NCBI GenBank assembly: GCA_963762575.1
Contig: CAVXLL010000001.1
Span: 186,001-250,000, forward strand
Reading direction: 5' to 3'
DNA length: 64,000 nucleotides
Origin: AP-15 sp963762575
GTDB lineage: Bacteria > Pseudomonadota > Alphaproteobacteria > ATCC43930 > CGMCC-115725
Shown: positions 34,796-43,843 of the stretch, piece after piece
Layout: every line of letters begins with the position of its first letter
Numbering within the stretch: position 1 is the stretch's first letter
Program-made: the position numbers and the translations under genes
Notes under the pieces: model-generated
What the model saw: the letters and a program-made list of their open reading frames with translations, nothing else
The model's database searches: none
Told to the model about the DNA's origin: nothing

Positions 34796-35821
34796 TCAGC
34801 CGCTCAGAGCTGCAGTAATGGCGGCGCGGTCGAGGCCTTTGCGGCCGATCACGACCAGCCGCGTCTCGCGCTTCTCGTCGGCGTGCCATGGCCGGTCGAA
34901 ATGCTGCTGCAACCGGTCGCCGACCGCCTGCACGACCTGCCGGCGATCGCGGCCGGGCAGGTCGACAAAACCCTTGACCCGCAACACGTCATGCAAGCCG
35001 ATCGCGGCACGCAGTCGGGCGAGAAATGCATTCCCGTCCGCGACCGACCCTGCGGTCACGACAAAACTCTCGAAATCGTCGTGATCGTGCCCGGCTTCGA
35101 GCTCGTGCACCGAGGGGCGGGAGGCAAGGTCGTCCTCGGCAGTGGCCGCCAAGCCGAGCGCCACCTGCGGCGCCACCCTGCCCTCGCGTGCGGTGACGAG
35201 CTTCACACCCGGACGAAGCTGCGCCTCGATCTCATTGCAGAGCGCCGCGAGACGCTCCTGGGCGATCAGGTCGGTCTTGTTGAGGATACGAGATCGGCGC
35301 AGGCGAGCTGGTCGGCAAAGACCTCCTCGAGCGGGTTGTCGTGAGCCAGCGCGGGATCCGCCGCAGCGCTGCCGTGCGACAGCATCCGGGTCGGCCGCGA
35401 ACAGCCCGGCAGCAACCGCCGCGCCGTCGATCACCGTCAGCACGCCGTCGACGGTGGTGCGGGTGCGGATCTCAGGCCACGCGAAAGCCTGCACCAGCGG
35501 CTTTGGCAGAGCCAGACCCGAGGTCTCGATCAGGATGTGGTCGGGCGGCCCCTCGCGGTCGAGGAGAGCCGTCAGGGTCGGCACGAAATCATCGGCGACC
35601 GTGCAGCACAGGCAGCCATTGGCCAGCTCGACGATATCGTCCTCGTCGCACGCCGCATCGCCGCAGCCGAGCAGCAGCTCGCGGTCGATGCCGAGCTCGC
35701 CGAATTCATTGACGATGACGGCGAGCCGCCGCCCCTCGGCATGCGCCAGCAAATGCCGCACGAGGCTCGTCTTGCCGGCGCCGAGAAAGCCGGTGATGAC
35801 CGTCGCCGGTACGCGGCGCAT
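34796..35821 (-). CDS. cobW: CobW-type GTPase/metallochaperone
   Basis: A 341-residue G3E-family GTPase believed to deliver cobalt during cobalamin synthesis. The P-loop is VITGFLGAGKTSLVRHLL and the metal-binding motif is NGCLCCTV; the NKTD guanine-specificity motif is present (ILNKTDLI). Between about 35390 and 35285 two opposite single-base indels put roughly 33 residues out of frame; restoring them yields DPALAHDNPLEEVFADQLA, as expected for the family. The stop lies one base from the cobN start. Confidence 0.9.
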   Translation of the reverse strand: MRRVPATVITGFLGAGKTSLVRHLLAHAEGRRLAVIVNEFGELGIDRELLLGCGDAACDEDDIVELANGCLCCTVADDFVPTLTALLDREGPPDHILIETSGLALPKPLVQAFAWPEIRTRTTVDGVLTVIDGAAVAAGLFAADPDAVARQRCGGSRAGSRQPARGGLCRPARLRRSRILNKTDLIAQERLAALCNEIEAQLRPGVKLVTAREGRVAPQVALGLAATAEDDLASRPSVHELEAGHDHDDFESFVVTAGSVADGNAFLARLRAAIGLHDVLRVKGFVDLPGRDRRQVVQAVGDRLQQHFDRPWHADEKRETRLVVIGRKGLDRAAITAALSG

Positions 35822-35825
35822 CGGG

Positions 35826-36371
35826 TCAGCGCTCCTTCAGCACGAGCGGCAGCCCCGCCGCGACAAAGACGACACGGTCGGCGAGCGCGGCGACTTCCTG
35901 GTTGAGGCGGCCGGCGGCGTCGCGGAAGGTGCGGCCGAGCGGGGTCTCGGGGACGAGCCCCATCCCGACCTCGTTGCTGACGAGAACGACCGTGCCGGCA
36001 GCGTTCCGCAGCGCGCTGCACAACGCGCCGGCCTCTTCCTCGGCTTGTTTCCCGGCAAGGAGCAGGTTCGACAACCATAGGGTCAGACAATCGACGAGAA
36101 TGGGACGCTCGGCTTCGGCATGCGCAGCGATGGCCGAGGCCAGCGCCAGCGGCGCCTCGACCGTGCGCCAGAACGGGCTGCGGCGCGCCCGATGCGCGGC
36201 GATGCGCTCGGCCATCTCGGCGTCGCCCGCTTCGGCGGTCGCGCAATAAGTGCCGCTGCTTGCCGCGTCCTCGACGAGCCGCTCGGCATATCGGCTCTTA
36301 CCCGATCGGGCGCCGCCCAATACCAGGGTGACCGGGGGAAGACGCGCTCCGTCCGCGCCGCATGTCGACAA
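35826..36371 (-). CDS. cobP: adenosylcobinamide kinase / guanylyltransferase
   Basis: A 181-residue bifunctional enzyme (CobP/CobU) that phosphorylates adenosylcobinamide and adds GMP. The P-loop LVLGGARSGKSRYAERL and the LVDCLTLWLSNLL and VVLVSNEVGMGLVPETPLGR motifs are intact. Translation appears to start at a TTG at 36371, preceded by GAGGAGGAGGGG; no in-frame ATG fits. It is the first gene after the cobalamin riboswitch and heads the cobP-cobW-cobN-cobO-cobQ operon. Confidence 0.93.
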   Translation of the reverse strand: MSTCGADGARLPPVTLVLGGARSGKSRYAERLVEDAASSGTYCATAEAGDAEMAERIAAHRARRSPFWRTVEAPLALASAIAAHAEAERPILVDCLTLWLSNLLLAGKQAEEEAGALCSALRNAAGTVVLVSNEVGMGLVPETPLGRTFRDAAGRLNQEVAALADRVVFVAAGLPLVLKER

Positions 36372-36414
36372 AGGCCCCTCCTCCTCCGCCCGAGGAATCG
36401 TCCCACTTCATGCG

Positions 36415-36570
36415 ATGCGGAGGTCTCCTGGCTCGGGGTCGTCGCCCGCGGCGCCTTCCCAGCCGGGTCTGACCCAACCAGTGGCGGTTGCCGCGGGCTC
36501 GCCGCTAACAGTTGCGGGGGCAGCGCCGGTCTCGCACCGGACTTCCCTGTCGCATCGCAGGAATGACGCT
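36415..36570 (-). promoter_or_regulatory. adenosylcobalamin riboswitch
   Basis: On the minus strand the conserved elements appear in the right order: CAGGGAAGTCCGGTG, GAGACCGGCGCTGCCCCCGC, AACTGT, the B12 box GCCACTGG, and GGGAAGGCGCC, followed by a closing arm that pairs with the start (GCGATGCGA with TCGCATCGC-like bases). It lies about 45-200 bases upstream of cobP and should switch off the operon when adenosylcobalamin is plentiful, probably by hiding the ribosome-binding site or by terminating transcription. Confidence 0.93.
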
Positions 36571-36636
36571 AGCACACGCGAACAGACTGCGCCATCCTGC
36601 CTTCGCTGTTTCTCTAGGCGATGGGAGGAGGGATAA

Positions 36637-37045
36637 ATGAAGATCGAGGGTGGTTGCCTTTGCGGGAAAGTACGCTATTCGGCCGATGCCGAGCCGGCTT
36701 TCGTGGGGGTCTGCCACTGCAAGAACTGCCAGAAAGGCACCGGCACTGCCTTTGCAATCGTCGTGGCCTTGCCAACGCCGGCACTGAACGTGCAAGGCAC
36801 GCTACAGACGTTCGCGGGTCGGGGTGACAGCGGCAAAGCAACCTACCGACGCTTCTGCCCGGAATGCGGATCGGCGCTTATCGACGAGGCCGAGGTGATG
36901 CCGAACGTCACGATGATCATGGCCGGGACGCTCGACGACTTCGAGCTGGGTAAAGCCGGGGATGGAGATCTTCTGCGACAGCGCCCAGCCGTGGGTAGAA
37001 CTCGGCGGCGACAGACAGCGCTTTGCGAAGATGCCGCCCGGGTAA
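36637..37045 (+). CDS. GFA-family (glutathione-dependent formaldehyde-activating) protein, one frameshift
   Basis: A zinc-binding protein of about 135 residues: GGCLCGKVRYSA, then VCHCKNCQKGTG and FCPECGSALIDEA supply the zinc cysteines of the GFA/CENP-V fold. Near 36948 one base is missing or extra; the other frame continues WVKPGMEIFCDSAQPWVELG and stops at 37045, as normal for the family. The unshifted frame would run to 37125 with no likeness. The substrate is unknown; many members are annotated as S-hydroxymethyl-glutathione synthases without proof. Confidence 0.82.
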
Positions 37046-37050
37046 GCTCT

Positions 37051-37752
37051 TCACGGGCGCTGCAGCACATCCCGTGCGGTTTGATTAAAAAGGATGCGCC
37101 GCTCGTTTTCGCTGGGCGGGGCTGAGCGGCGCAGGTCCTTGCCGAGATCGACGCCTTTCTGCACGGCGGGGCGCTGCTTGATCGTCTCGCGCCAGCGGGC
37201 GACGTTCGGGAAATCGTCGAGCGGCTGGCCGAGCGGCTTCGCGATAAGCACCCAGGGCCAGCTCGCCATGTCGGCGATCGAGTATTCGTCGTCGAGGATG
37301 AACTCACGCCCGTCGAGACACCGCTCGAGAACTCCGAGACAGCGGTTGTATTCGTCGGCGTATCGCTTGTGCGAGTAAGGGTGCTCGCCCTGCGCGTAAT
37401 TGACGAAATGGCTGAGTTGGCCGGCCATCGGGCCGAGATTGCCGACTTGCCAGAACAGCCACTCGAAAGTTTCTTTGCGGCCGCGCCTGGTCTGCGGCAT
37501 GAAACGGCCAGCCTTTTCGGCGAGGTGGATAAGGATCGCACCCAATTCGAAAACCGGCATTGGTCCGTTTGGCTCGTCGTGGTCGACAATTGCCGGCATC
37601 CGGTTATTGGGGCTGATCGCGAGGAACTCGGGCTTGAACTGGTCGCCGCGGCCGATATTGAGCGGCATTACGCGATATTCGAGGCCGCACTCCTCGAGCA
37701 TAATCGCGACCTTCCAGCCATTCGGCGTCGGCCAATAATAGAAATCGATCAT
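37051..37752 (-). CDS. glutathione S-transferase
   Basis: A 233-residue GST of the YghU/Nu-like type: YYWPTPNGWKVAIMLEECGL opens the thioredoxin domain, and KPEFLAISPNNRMPAIVD and VFELGAILIHLAEKAGRF contain the glutathione site; the C-terminal domain has EYSIADMASWPWV. The start at 37752 overlaps the CoA-transferase stop by four bases (ATGA), so it is coupled with that gene. A longer frame upstream is shadow. The pairing suggests detoxification of an acyl or halogenated intermediate, an inference. Confidence 0.92.
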   Translation of the reverse strand: MIDFYYWPTPNGWKVAIMLEECGLEYRVMPLNIGRGDQFKPEFLAISPNNRMPAIVDHDEPNGPMPVFELGAILIHLAEKAGRFMPQTRRGRKETFEWLFWQVGNLGPMAGQLSHFVNYAQGEHPYSHKRYADEYNRCLGVLERCLDGREFILDDEYSIADMASWPWVLIAKPLGQPLDDFPNVARWRETIKQRPAVQKGVDLGKDLRRSAPPSENERRILFNQTARDVLQRP

Positions 37753-38930
37753 CGGACCTTCTCCGGGCTGAGCTCGGCGATTTCCCGGGCCGAGTAGCCG
37801 AGTTCGGCGAGAATTTCTTGCGTGTGCTCGCCGAGCGCCGGCGCGCCGCGGCGGATTTCCGGCGAGGTGCGCGAAAAGCGCGCCGCCGGCCGCGTCTGGC
37901 GCACGCGGCCGGCCCGAGGATGCCCTGTCTCGACAACAAGCCCGAGCGCCGCCACTTGCGGGTGCCGGATGACCTGGTTGCGGGTCAACACCGGGCCGCA
38001 TGGCACGCCCGCCGCCGTCAGGGCTTCCAGCCAGTCCGCGGCCGGGCGGGTCATTAGCGCCTCTTGGGTCAGCTCCAGCCGCGCGTCAATGTTCTTCTGA
38101 CGCAATGCCGGCGTCTTGAACCGCTCGTCTTCGAGCCATGCCGGTCGGCCGGCGACCCGCGCCAGACCGGCCCATTGGCGGTCGGTCAACGCCGCCACTG
38201 TCATGTACCCGTCCGCCGTTTGGTAGATCAGATCGAAAGCGGGCGCCGCCTCCTGCCGTACCGGCTCGTCGCCGACAAAAGTCTGGCCGCTCATATCAGA
38301 GGCCCACAGGAAGGCCAGCACGGCTTCGAGCATCGAGAGCCGGACATGCTGCCCTTCGCCGGTGCGCTCGCGCGCCAACAGCGCCGCGGTGATTGCCTGC
38401 GATGCGGTGATCGCGGTCAGCTTGTCCGGCAGAATGGTCCGCAACAGGCGCGGACGCACCTCGTCGGAGCCCGCCTGCACCGTCGCCAACCCCGAAAAAC
38501 CCTGGATCACCGGGTCGTAGGCCGGCTTTTCGGCGAAGGGGCCCTTCTCGCCAAACCCGCTGATCGAGACATAGACGATCTTCGGCGAGACGGCGCGAAC
38601 GGGCTCTTCGCCGACGCCGAGGCGTTCGGCCACCCCGGGGCGGAAATTCTGTACAAACACGTCGGCGCCGGCGGCGAGCCGCATCAACGCCTCGCGGCCG
38701 CCCGCACTCTTTAGGTCGAGCACAATCGAACGCTTGTTGCGGTTGTTGTTGAGGAACGACGCCGTGAAGCCGGCCCGCCGGTTGCCGCCAGCCCGCGTGG
38801 CGTCGCCCCCATCCGGGGCCTCAACTTTGATGATGTCGGCCCCCTGGTCGCCGAGGATCATCGTCGCGAGCGGCCCCGCCACATTCGAGGTCAGATCGAC
38901 GATGCGATACCCGTGCAGAGGACCCGGCAT
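37749..38930 (-). CDS. class III CoA-transferase (CaiB/BaiF family)
   Basis: A 393-residue enzyme moving CoA between carboxylic acids. It begins with LHGYRIVDLTSNVAGPLATM and has DQGADIIKVEAPDGGDATR, the block with RNKRSIVLDLKSAGGREAL, and the catalytic aspartate in AYDPVIQGFSGL. Full length. It lies between the GST and an LLM flavin oxidoreductase on the same strand with short gaps; these three genes probably form a catabolic operon for an unknown acid. Confidence 0.93.
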   Translation of the reverse strand: MPGPLHGYRIVDLTSNVAGPLATMILGDQGADIIKVEAPDGGDATRAGGNRRAGFTASFLNNNRNKRSIVLDLKSAGGREALMRLAAGADVFVQNFRPGVAERLGVGEEPVRAVSPKIVYVSISGFGEKGPFAEKPAYDPVIQGFSGLATVQAGSDEVRPRLLRTILPDKLTAITASQAITAALLARERTGEGQHVRLSMLEAVLAFLWASDMSGQTFVGDEPVRQEAAPAFDLIYQTADGYMTVAALTDRQWAGLARVAGRPAWLEDERFKTPALRQKNIDARLELTQEALMTRPAADWLEALTAAGVPCGPVLTRNQVIRHPQVAALGLVVETGHPRAGRVRQTRPAARFSRTSPEIRRGAPALGEHTQEILAELGYSAREIAELSPEKVR

Positions 38931-38943
38931 GGGCTTACCTTTC

Positions 38944-39993
38944 CTAATGAAACCGCGGCATCACTTCTTGGCAGAGCAATTGCAGCGCGGTCATCACCCG
39001 CCGGTGCGGGACCAGCCCGCCGCAATTGATCTCAGCCAGGATGCCATCGATGCCGAGCTCGTCCTGCAAGCCGCGCAGGCGCTCGGTCACCTCGTCCGGC
39101 GTTCCGACCAGGACTTGCCCTGTCAGCGCCTCCTCGTAGGTGAGGTTTTCGATCCGCTTCAGCCGCTCGGCGCGGCCTTCGATCGCGCGGGTGCCAGCGC
39201 GGCTCAGTGAATCCCTCAGCCTCTGAGCCTGCTCGCGGTAGAAATGCATCAGGCTTTCTCGGGGCTCCTCGCGGGCCCGTTGCTCGCTGTCAGCGATATA
39301 CGCCGGAACCCGCAGGTAGACCTGCCCCCTGCCCTCGTGGCCCGCTGCCCTATAGGCTTCGCGATAGGCCCGGATCTCCGGGGCGAATTCCGAGAATGAG
39401 CCGTAGCGGGCGTTGATGAAGATCGGCAGCCCGCGCTCGCCGACGGCGGGATAGGTGTCCGGGCTCGCTGCGGCTATCCGGATCGGCGGATAAGGCTGCT
39501 GCAGCGGCCTTGGCGCCACGGAAATGTTCTTGAAATTGTAGTACTTGCCCTCGTAGGAAAAACCCGGCCGCGACCACGCCAGCTCGACGACATCCAGAAC
39601 CTCGGTGAAGCGGTCGCGGCTTTCCGCATAGGAAATCCCATAGTCTTCATAGGTGCGCGGCAGACCGCTGCGTCCGACGCCGAAGATCAGCCGGCCGCCG
39701 CTGATGTGATCGACTGTCGCGGCCTCTTCGGCCAGCCGCAGCGGGTGGCACAACGGCAAGACCTGGACCGCGATGCCGATCTTGATGCGCTCGGTGCGGG
39801 CTCCGACGGCGCTGGCGATGCTGAGCGGCGCCGACAGCACCGAGCGCTGCGGATCGAAGTGCAGCTCTGCCAGCCACATCGTATCGAGACCCCAGCGCTC
39901 GGCCGCATCGATCTGCTCGAACGCCTCCGCAAACGCTTCTTTTTCGCTTCGTCCGGGGAGCGCCGGAAACTGGTGGAACATGCCGAATTCCAT
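38944..39993 (-). CDS. LLM-class flavin-dependent oxidoreductase
   Basis: A 349-residue bacterial-luciferase-like monooxygenase: MEFGMFHQFPALPG, then ERWGLDTMWLAELHFDP, DHISGGRLIFGVGRSGLPRT and VGTPDEVTERLRGLQDELG. The ATG at 39993 is preceded by GGGAGATCCCC. An upstream open extension is shadow. It stands 13 bases before the CaiB-type gene and likely starts that operon. Flavin source and substrate are unknown. Confidence 0.92.
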   Translation of the reverse strand: MEFGMFHQFPALPGRSEKEAFAEAFEQIDAAERWGLDTMWLAELHFDPQRSVLSAPLSIASAVGARTERIKIGIAVQVLPLCHPLRLAEEAATVDHISGGRLIFGVGRSGLPRTYEDYGISYAESRDRFTEVLDVVELAWSRPGFSYEGKYYNFKNISVAPRPLQQPYPPIRIAAASPDTYPAVGERGLPIFINARYGSFSEFAPEIRAYREAYRAAGHEGRGQVYLRVPAYIADSEQRAREEPRESLMHFYREQAQRLRDSLSRAGTRAIEGRAERLKRIENLTYEEALTGQVLVGTPDEVTERLRGLQDELGIDGILAEINCGGLVPHRRVMTALQLLCQEVMPRFH

Positions 39994-40068
39994 GCGGGGA
40001 TCTCCCGTTCTGGGCGCGATGAAGGAGCAATATTGCAAAGCGACTGTCGCGAACACACAATAATCGCG

Positions 40069-40291
40069 ATGAGCGAGGACGCGCCCTATCTGGTCTTGAG
40101 CACCTCCGCGCCATTCGGACGAGCTGCATGAGATCCGCGGGGAGCAGCGCGAGCAGCGGACCCGTCTCGGCTCGATCGAGCGCAGCATCTCGTTCATCGG
40201 CCGTGAGATCGCGGAGATGGGGCTGCGCCTCGACCGCATGCACGATCGGCTCGATCGGATCGAGCGGCGGCTCGACCTGGTCGAGACGTAG
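40069..40291 (+). pseudogene. small coiled-coil protein gene with two frameshifts
   Basis: The ATG at 40069 begins MSEDAPYLVL; with two single-base changes (near 40098 and 40122) the reading continues EHLRAIR, DELHEIRGEQREQRTRL and a heptad-rich tail IERSISFIGREIAEMGLRLD and RIERRLDLVET to the TAG at 40291. The result is a 70-odd-residue coiled-coil protein of a kind common in alphaproteobacteria, with unknown function. As written, the sequence stops after 20 codons. Confidence 0.55.
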
Positions 40292-40303
40292 TAACGGTCC
40301 GGC

Positions 40304-40813
40304 TCACGGGGTCGGGAAATGCGTCTGCAGCTCCTGGCCAGCCACTTTGGCGGGGTCGGCGTCGATCAGGATGAAGGCGAACACAGCGGGCGCCGGGCCG
40401 TTATTGACCCACGCGTGCATCGTGCCACGCTGCACGACGATGTCGCCGGGCTTCATGTGAACGATTTCCCCGCTGTCGAGCTCGAGATCGCACTCGCCCG
40501 AAAGTAAGAGGGCGTAGTCGACTGTTTCGGTGCGGTGCATGAATTTGGGCGCGCCCGGCGCGAATTCGGTGATGCGGATCACCGTGCCCTGGCCGGTACC
40601 GACGTAGTTGTAACGTTTGACAAAGCCTGCCCGCTGCGCCGCATCGCTCTCTTCCGAATTGTGGACCGGCATCTTGTCGGTGGACCAGATCTCGCAGCCG
40701 GCGATATGCGGGCGCCCGAGACGGCTGACGGCCTGCAGCCGCTCGTCCGTCTTGACGACCGCCTTGCCGTTCGCGTCGTGCCCAGTGACGATCCGCCTTA
40801 CTTCCAGTGCCAT
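40304..40813 (-). CDS. cupin-domain protein
   Basis: A 169-residue small-molecule-binding cupin. The two motifs are visible: the first region TVIRITEFAPGAPKFMHRTETVDYALLLSGE with its H and E, and the second MKPGDIVVQRGTMHAWVNNG with the metal histidine. The N-terminal 80 residues contain VTGHDANGKAVV, typical of a larger cupin subgroup. It is divergent from the xanthine-dehydrogenase-like gene (83-base gap), with which it may share control. Confidence 0.86.
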   Translation of the reverse strand: MALEVRRIVTGHDANGKAVVKTDERLQAVSRLGRPHIAGCEIWSTDKMPVHNSEESDAAQRAGFVKRYNYVGTGQGTVIRITEFAPGAPKFMHRTETVDYALLLSGECDLELDSGEIVHMKPGDIVVQRGTMHAWVNNGPAPAVFAFILIDADPAKVAGQELQTHFPTP

Positions 40814-40896
40814 GGTTTCCTCCGTCGGTCTTGCATTTCCTGCGCCGTCGCGCGACGCTAATGCATAACAGATCGATCTGACGAATGGAGGGTGCG

Positions 40897-43176
40897 GTGA
40901 ACGATATTGCGCCGACGCGGTTCAAGTGGGTGGGAACGCGGCCGATCCGTCCGGACGGCGTGCCGAAGGTGACCGGGCGCGCGATGTACGGCGCGGATTT
41001 CGCGACGGCCGGCACGCTCTACGGCAAGATCGTCCGCTCGCCGCACGCGCATGCCCGCATCCGCGCGATCGACACCTCGAAGGCGGAGGCTTTGCCCGGC
41101 GTCAAGGCAGTCGTGACCGCCAAGGACTTCCCGGACCATAAATTCGAGTATCAAGGTCCGGAGCGGGTCGCCCAGAATTTCTGGCACATCACGCGCAACG
41201 TCATGGCGCGCGAGAAGGCTCTCTACGAGGGCCACGCGGTCGCCGCAGTCGCGGCGATCAGCAAATCTGTCGCTGAGGAAGCCGCCTCGCTTATCGAGAT
41301 CGATTACGAGGTCTTGCCGCACGTGATCGACGTCGACGAAGCGATGAAGCCGGACGCTCCTCTGCTCTTCGAGGACCAGATCACGCGCGGCATCGAGCCG
41401 GCGCCCACCACGCCCTCGAACATCGCGAAGCGGGTCGAGTTTAAGATTGGCGATGTAGATGCCGGCTTTGCCGAGGCCGAGGAGATCGTCGAGAAGGAAT
41501 TCAAGACAGCGGCGGTGCACCAGGCCTATATCGAGCCGCATGCCTGCGCCGCGCGCTTCGACCACGACGGCAAGGCCGAGATCTGGGCGTCGAGCCAAGG
41601 GCATTTCGTCGTCCGCGCCCTGACCGCCAAGCTGCTCGGCATGCCGGTCGGCGATGTGCATGTGACGCCGGCCGAGATCGGCGGCGGCTTTGGCGGCAAA
41701 ACCGTCGTCTATCTCGAGCCTGTCGCCGCTTTGCTCGCCAAGAAATCGGGACGGCCGGTCAAGATTACGATGAGCCGCGACGAGGTGTTCAAGGCCTCAG
41801 GCCCGACATCGGGCGCGTCGATGCGGGTCAAGATCGGCGTCAAGCGTGACGGCACGATCACCGCCGCCGAGGGCGTCTTCAAATTCCAGGCTGGCGCCTT
41901 CCCCGGCTCGCCGGTAATGAACGCGTGCATGTGCGCCTTTGCGCCCTACACCATCCCGAATCAACACACGATCGGTTATGACGTCGTGTGCAACCGGCCC
42001 AAATCGGCTGCCTACCGCGCGCCGGGCTCGCCGATCTCGGCCTTTGCGGCCGAGAGCGTACTCGATATTCTCGCTAAGAAGATCGGCATGGACCCGTTGC
42101 AGTTGCGTTTGAAGAATGCGGCGCGAGCCGGCACGCCGATGATCTACGGGCCGAAGCTCGGCCATGGCGGCTATGCCGAGACCGTCGAGGCCTTGGTCAA
42201 TCACCCGGCCTACAAGACCCCGCTCGGCCCCAACCAGGGGCGCGGCGTCGCGTCGGGCTATTGGTTCAACGGCGGCGGCGAGTCGAGCGCCTCTGTGCAA
42301 GTCAACGAGGACGGCACCGTCATCATCGCGACCGGCAGTCCCGACATAGGCGGCTCGCGCGCTTCCATGGCATTGATGGCGGCCGAGACGTTGGGGATCG
42401 ACTACAACCAGATCCGCTCGATCGTCGCCGACACCTCCTCGGTCGGCTACACCCATGTAACCGGCGGCTCGCGCGTCACCTTCGCGACCGGCATGGCGGT
42501 CGTCGAGGCCAGCAAGAAGGTCGTCGACGAACTCCGTGCCAGGGCGGCGATGATCTGGGACGTCGATGTCGAGGGCGTCGTCTGGGAAGACGGTCAGGCC
42601 AAGCCCGCGAGCAGCAATGTCGGCGATTTCGCGCCGTTGTCGTTCAAGGAACTGGCGGCCAAGAAGGCGCTGACCGGCGGCCCGATTACCGCTGCGGCGT
42701 CGGTCAATGCCGGCGGCATGGCGCCGGGCTTTTCGACGCAGTTCTGCGATGTCGAGGTCGATCCCGAGACCGGCAAGGTGACGATCTTGCGCTTTGTTGC
42801 GGCGCAGGATGTCGGCAAGGCGATCCACCCCTCCTATGTCGAGGGGCAGATCCAGGGCGGCGTTGCGCAAGGCATCGGCTGGGCGCTCAACGAAGAGTAT
42901 ATCTACGATAAGAGCGGCCGGCTCGATAATGCGGGGTTCCTCGACTATCGGGTGCCGGTCGCTTCCGACATTCCGATGATCGAGGCCGTCATGGTCGAAG
43001 TGCCGAACCCGGCCCATCCCTACGGCGCCAAGGGCGTCGGCGAGGTCAACATCGTGCCGCCGATGGCGGCGATCGCCAACGCGATCGACAGCGCAATCCA
43101 CCGCCGCCTCACCGAACTGCCGATGTCTCCCCCCAAGGTCCGCGCCGCCCTCGATAGGGGCCAAGCTGACGATTAG
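40897..43176 (+). CDS. xanthine dehydrogenase/CoxL-family molybdopterin-binding subunit
   Basis: A 759-residue large subunit of a molybdenum hydroxylase. Conserved parts: VPKVTGRAMYGADF, the molybdopterin-binding GGGFGGKTVVYLEP, AAYRAPGSPISAFAAES in the active-site loop (AYRAPGSP, different from the AYRCSFR of true CO dehydrogenases), and the catalytic glutamate in AKGVGEVNIVPP. Substrate is unknown but it is not a form I CO dehydrogenase. No small Fe-S or FAD subunit gene is nearby. The GTG at 40897 has GGAGG five bases upstream and is preferred over the ATG at 40885. Confidence 0.92.
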   Translation: MNDIAPTRFKWVGTRPIRPDGVPKVTGRAMYGADFATAGTLYGKIVRSPHAHARIRAIDTSKAEALPGVKAVVTAKDFPDHKFEYQGPERVAQNFWHITRNVMAREKALYEGHAVAAVAAISKSVAEEAASLIEIDYEVLPHVIDVDEAMKPDAPLLFEDQITRGIEPAPTTPSNIAKRVEFKIGDVDAGFAEAEEIVEKEFKTAAVHQAYIEPHACAARFDHDGKAEIWASSQGHFVVRALTAKLLGMPVGDVHVTPAEIGGGFGGKTVVYLEPVAALLAKKSGRPVKITMSRDEVFKASGPTSGASMRVKIGVKRDGTITAAEGVFKFQAGAFPGSPVMNACMCAFAPYTIPNQHTIGYDVVCNRPKSAAYRAPGSPISAFAAESVLDILAKKIGMDPLQLRLKNAARAGTPMIYGPKLGHGGYAETVEALVNHPAYKTPLGPNQGRGVASGYWFNGGGESSASVQVNEDGTVIIATGSPDIGGSRASMALMAAETLGIDYNQIRSIVADTSSVGYTHVTGGSRVTFATGMAVVEASKKVVDELRARAAMIWDVDVEGVVWEDGQAKPASSNVGDFAPLSFKELAAKKALTGGPITAAASVNAGGMAPGFSTQFCDVEVDPETGKVTILRFVAAQDVGKAIHPSYVEGQIQGGVAQGIGWALNEEYIYDKSGRLDNAGFLDYRVPVASDIPMIEAVMVEVPNPAHPYGAKGVGEVNIVPPMAAIANAIDSAIHRRLTELPMSPPKVRAALDRGQADD

Positions 43177-43312
43177 TGCGGTCAGCACCGAGAGGGGTTC
43201 GTCTTTGCGAGCGCAGCGAAACAATCTGGTCGATGGCGCACCGACTGGGGCGGAGATTGCCGCGTCGCCCTGCGGGCTCCTCGCAGTGACGGCTCGGTAA
43301 GGAGGCTGGAGG

Positions 43313-43564
43313 ATGGCCGCGCGGGTTACGTTCACCAGCGGGTTCAGCCGCCGCTATACCGGCGGCGTGCGCGAATTCACGGTCGAGGCCAAAAACTTGC
43401 GCGGCGTCATCAAGGAAATGGACCGGCTCTACCCTGGCCTTGGCGAGCATCTCGAAGAAGAAACCACCGTCGCGATCGACGGCGCCATCCACGAGACCGC
43501 CTATTTCCAGCCGATCCGCGAGGGGTGCGAAATCTTCTTCATCCCCAAACTCGAAGGGGGCTGA
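43313..43564 (+). CDS. MoaD/ThiS-like ubiquitin-fold sulfur carrier
   Basis: An 83-residue beta-grasp protein. FTVEAKNLRGVIKEMDRLYPGLGEHL is typical of MoaD-family members, and the chain ends ...FIPKLEGG with the terminal GG that is adenylated and thiocarboxylated in sulfur carriers. It follows the molybdenum hydroxylase by 136 bases and may serve molybdopterin maturation of that enzyme. The ATG has AGGAGGCTGGAGG upstream. Confidence 0.8.
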   Translation: MAARVTFTSGFSRRYTGGVREFTVEAKNLRGVIKEMDRLYPGLGEHLEEETTVAIDGAIHETAYFQPIREGCEIFFIPKLEGG

Positions 43565-43573
43565 CCGGATACT

Positions 43574-43843
43574 ATGATCAGCGCCCTCGACACGCACGAG
43601 ACGGTCAAGAGCCTCACAGCCGTCGGCTTCACTGACGCCCAGGCTGAAGCCCTCACGGCGGCAGTCAAGAAGGCGATCGACATTGATCTGTCGAATATCG
43701 CAACGAAGACCGACATCGCCGATTTGCGACGCGAGATGGCGGATATCAAGGCCGAGCTCGTCAAATGGGTCGTCGGGGTTGGGTTCGCCCAAGTGGCAAC
43801 GATCTTGGCAGTGCTGAAACTCTTCCCCGCCGCCCACCCGTGA
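43574..43843 (+). CDS. small coiled-coil membrane protein, DUF1640-like
   Basis: An 89-residue protein, close in layout to the one at 7468-7770: N-terminal helix (VKSLTAVGFTDAQAEALTAA), coiled coil (ATKTDIADLRREMADIKAEL) and C-terminal membrane helix (VVGVGFAQVATILAVLKLF). Function unknown. It is inserted between the MoaD-like gene and the partial copy of that gene. Confidence 0.65.
   Translation: MISALDTHETVKSLTAVGFTDAQAEALTAAVKKAIDIDLSNIATKTDIADLRREMADIKAELVKWVVGVGFAQVATILAVLKLFPAAHP

Noticed and set aside
40885..40896. ATG start for the molybdenum hydroxylase
   Set aside because: No ribosome-binding site precedes it, while GGAGG lies inside these bases five positions before the GTG at 40897.
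41797..43335. 512-codon minus-strand frame
   Set aside because: Antisense to the molybdenum hydroxylase large subunit and low in hydrophobic structure; a shadow of codon bias.
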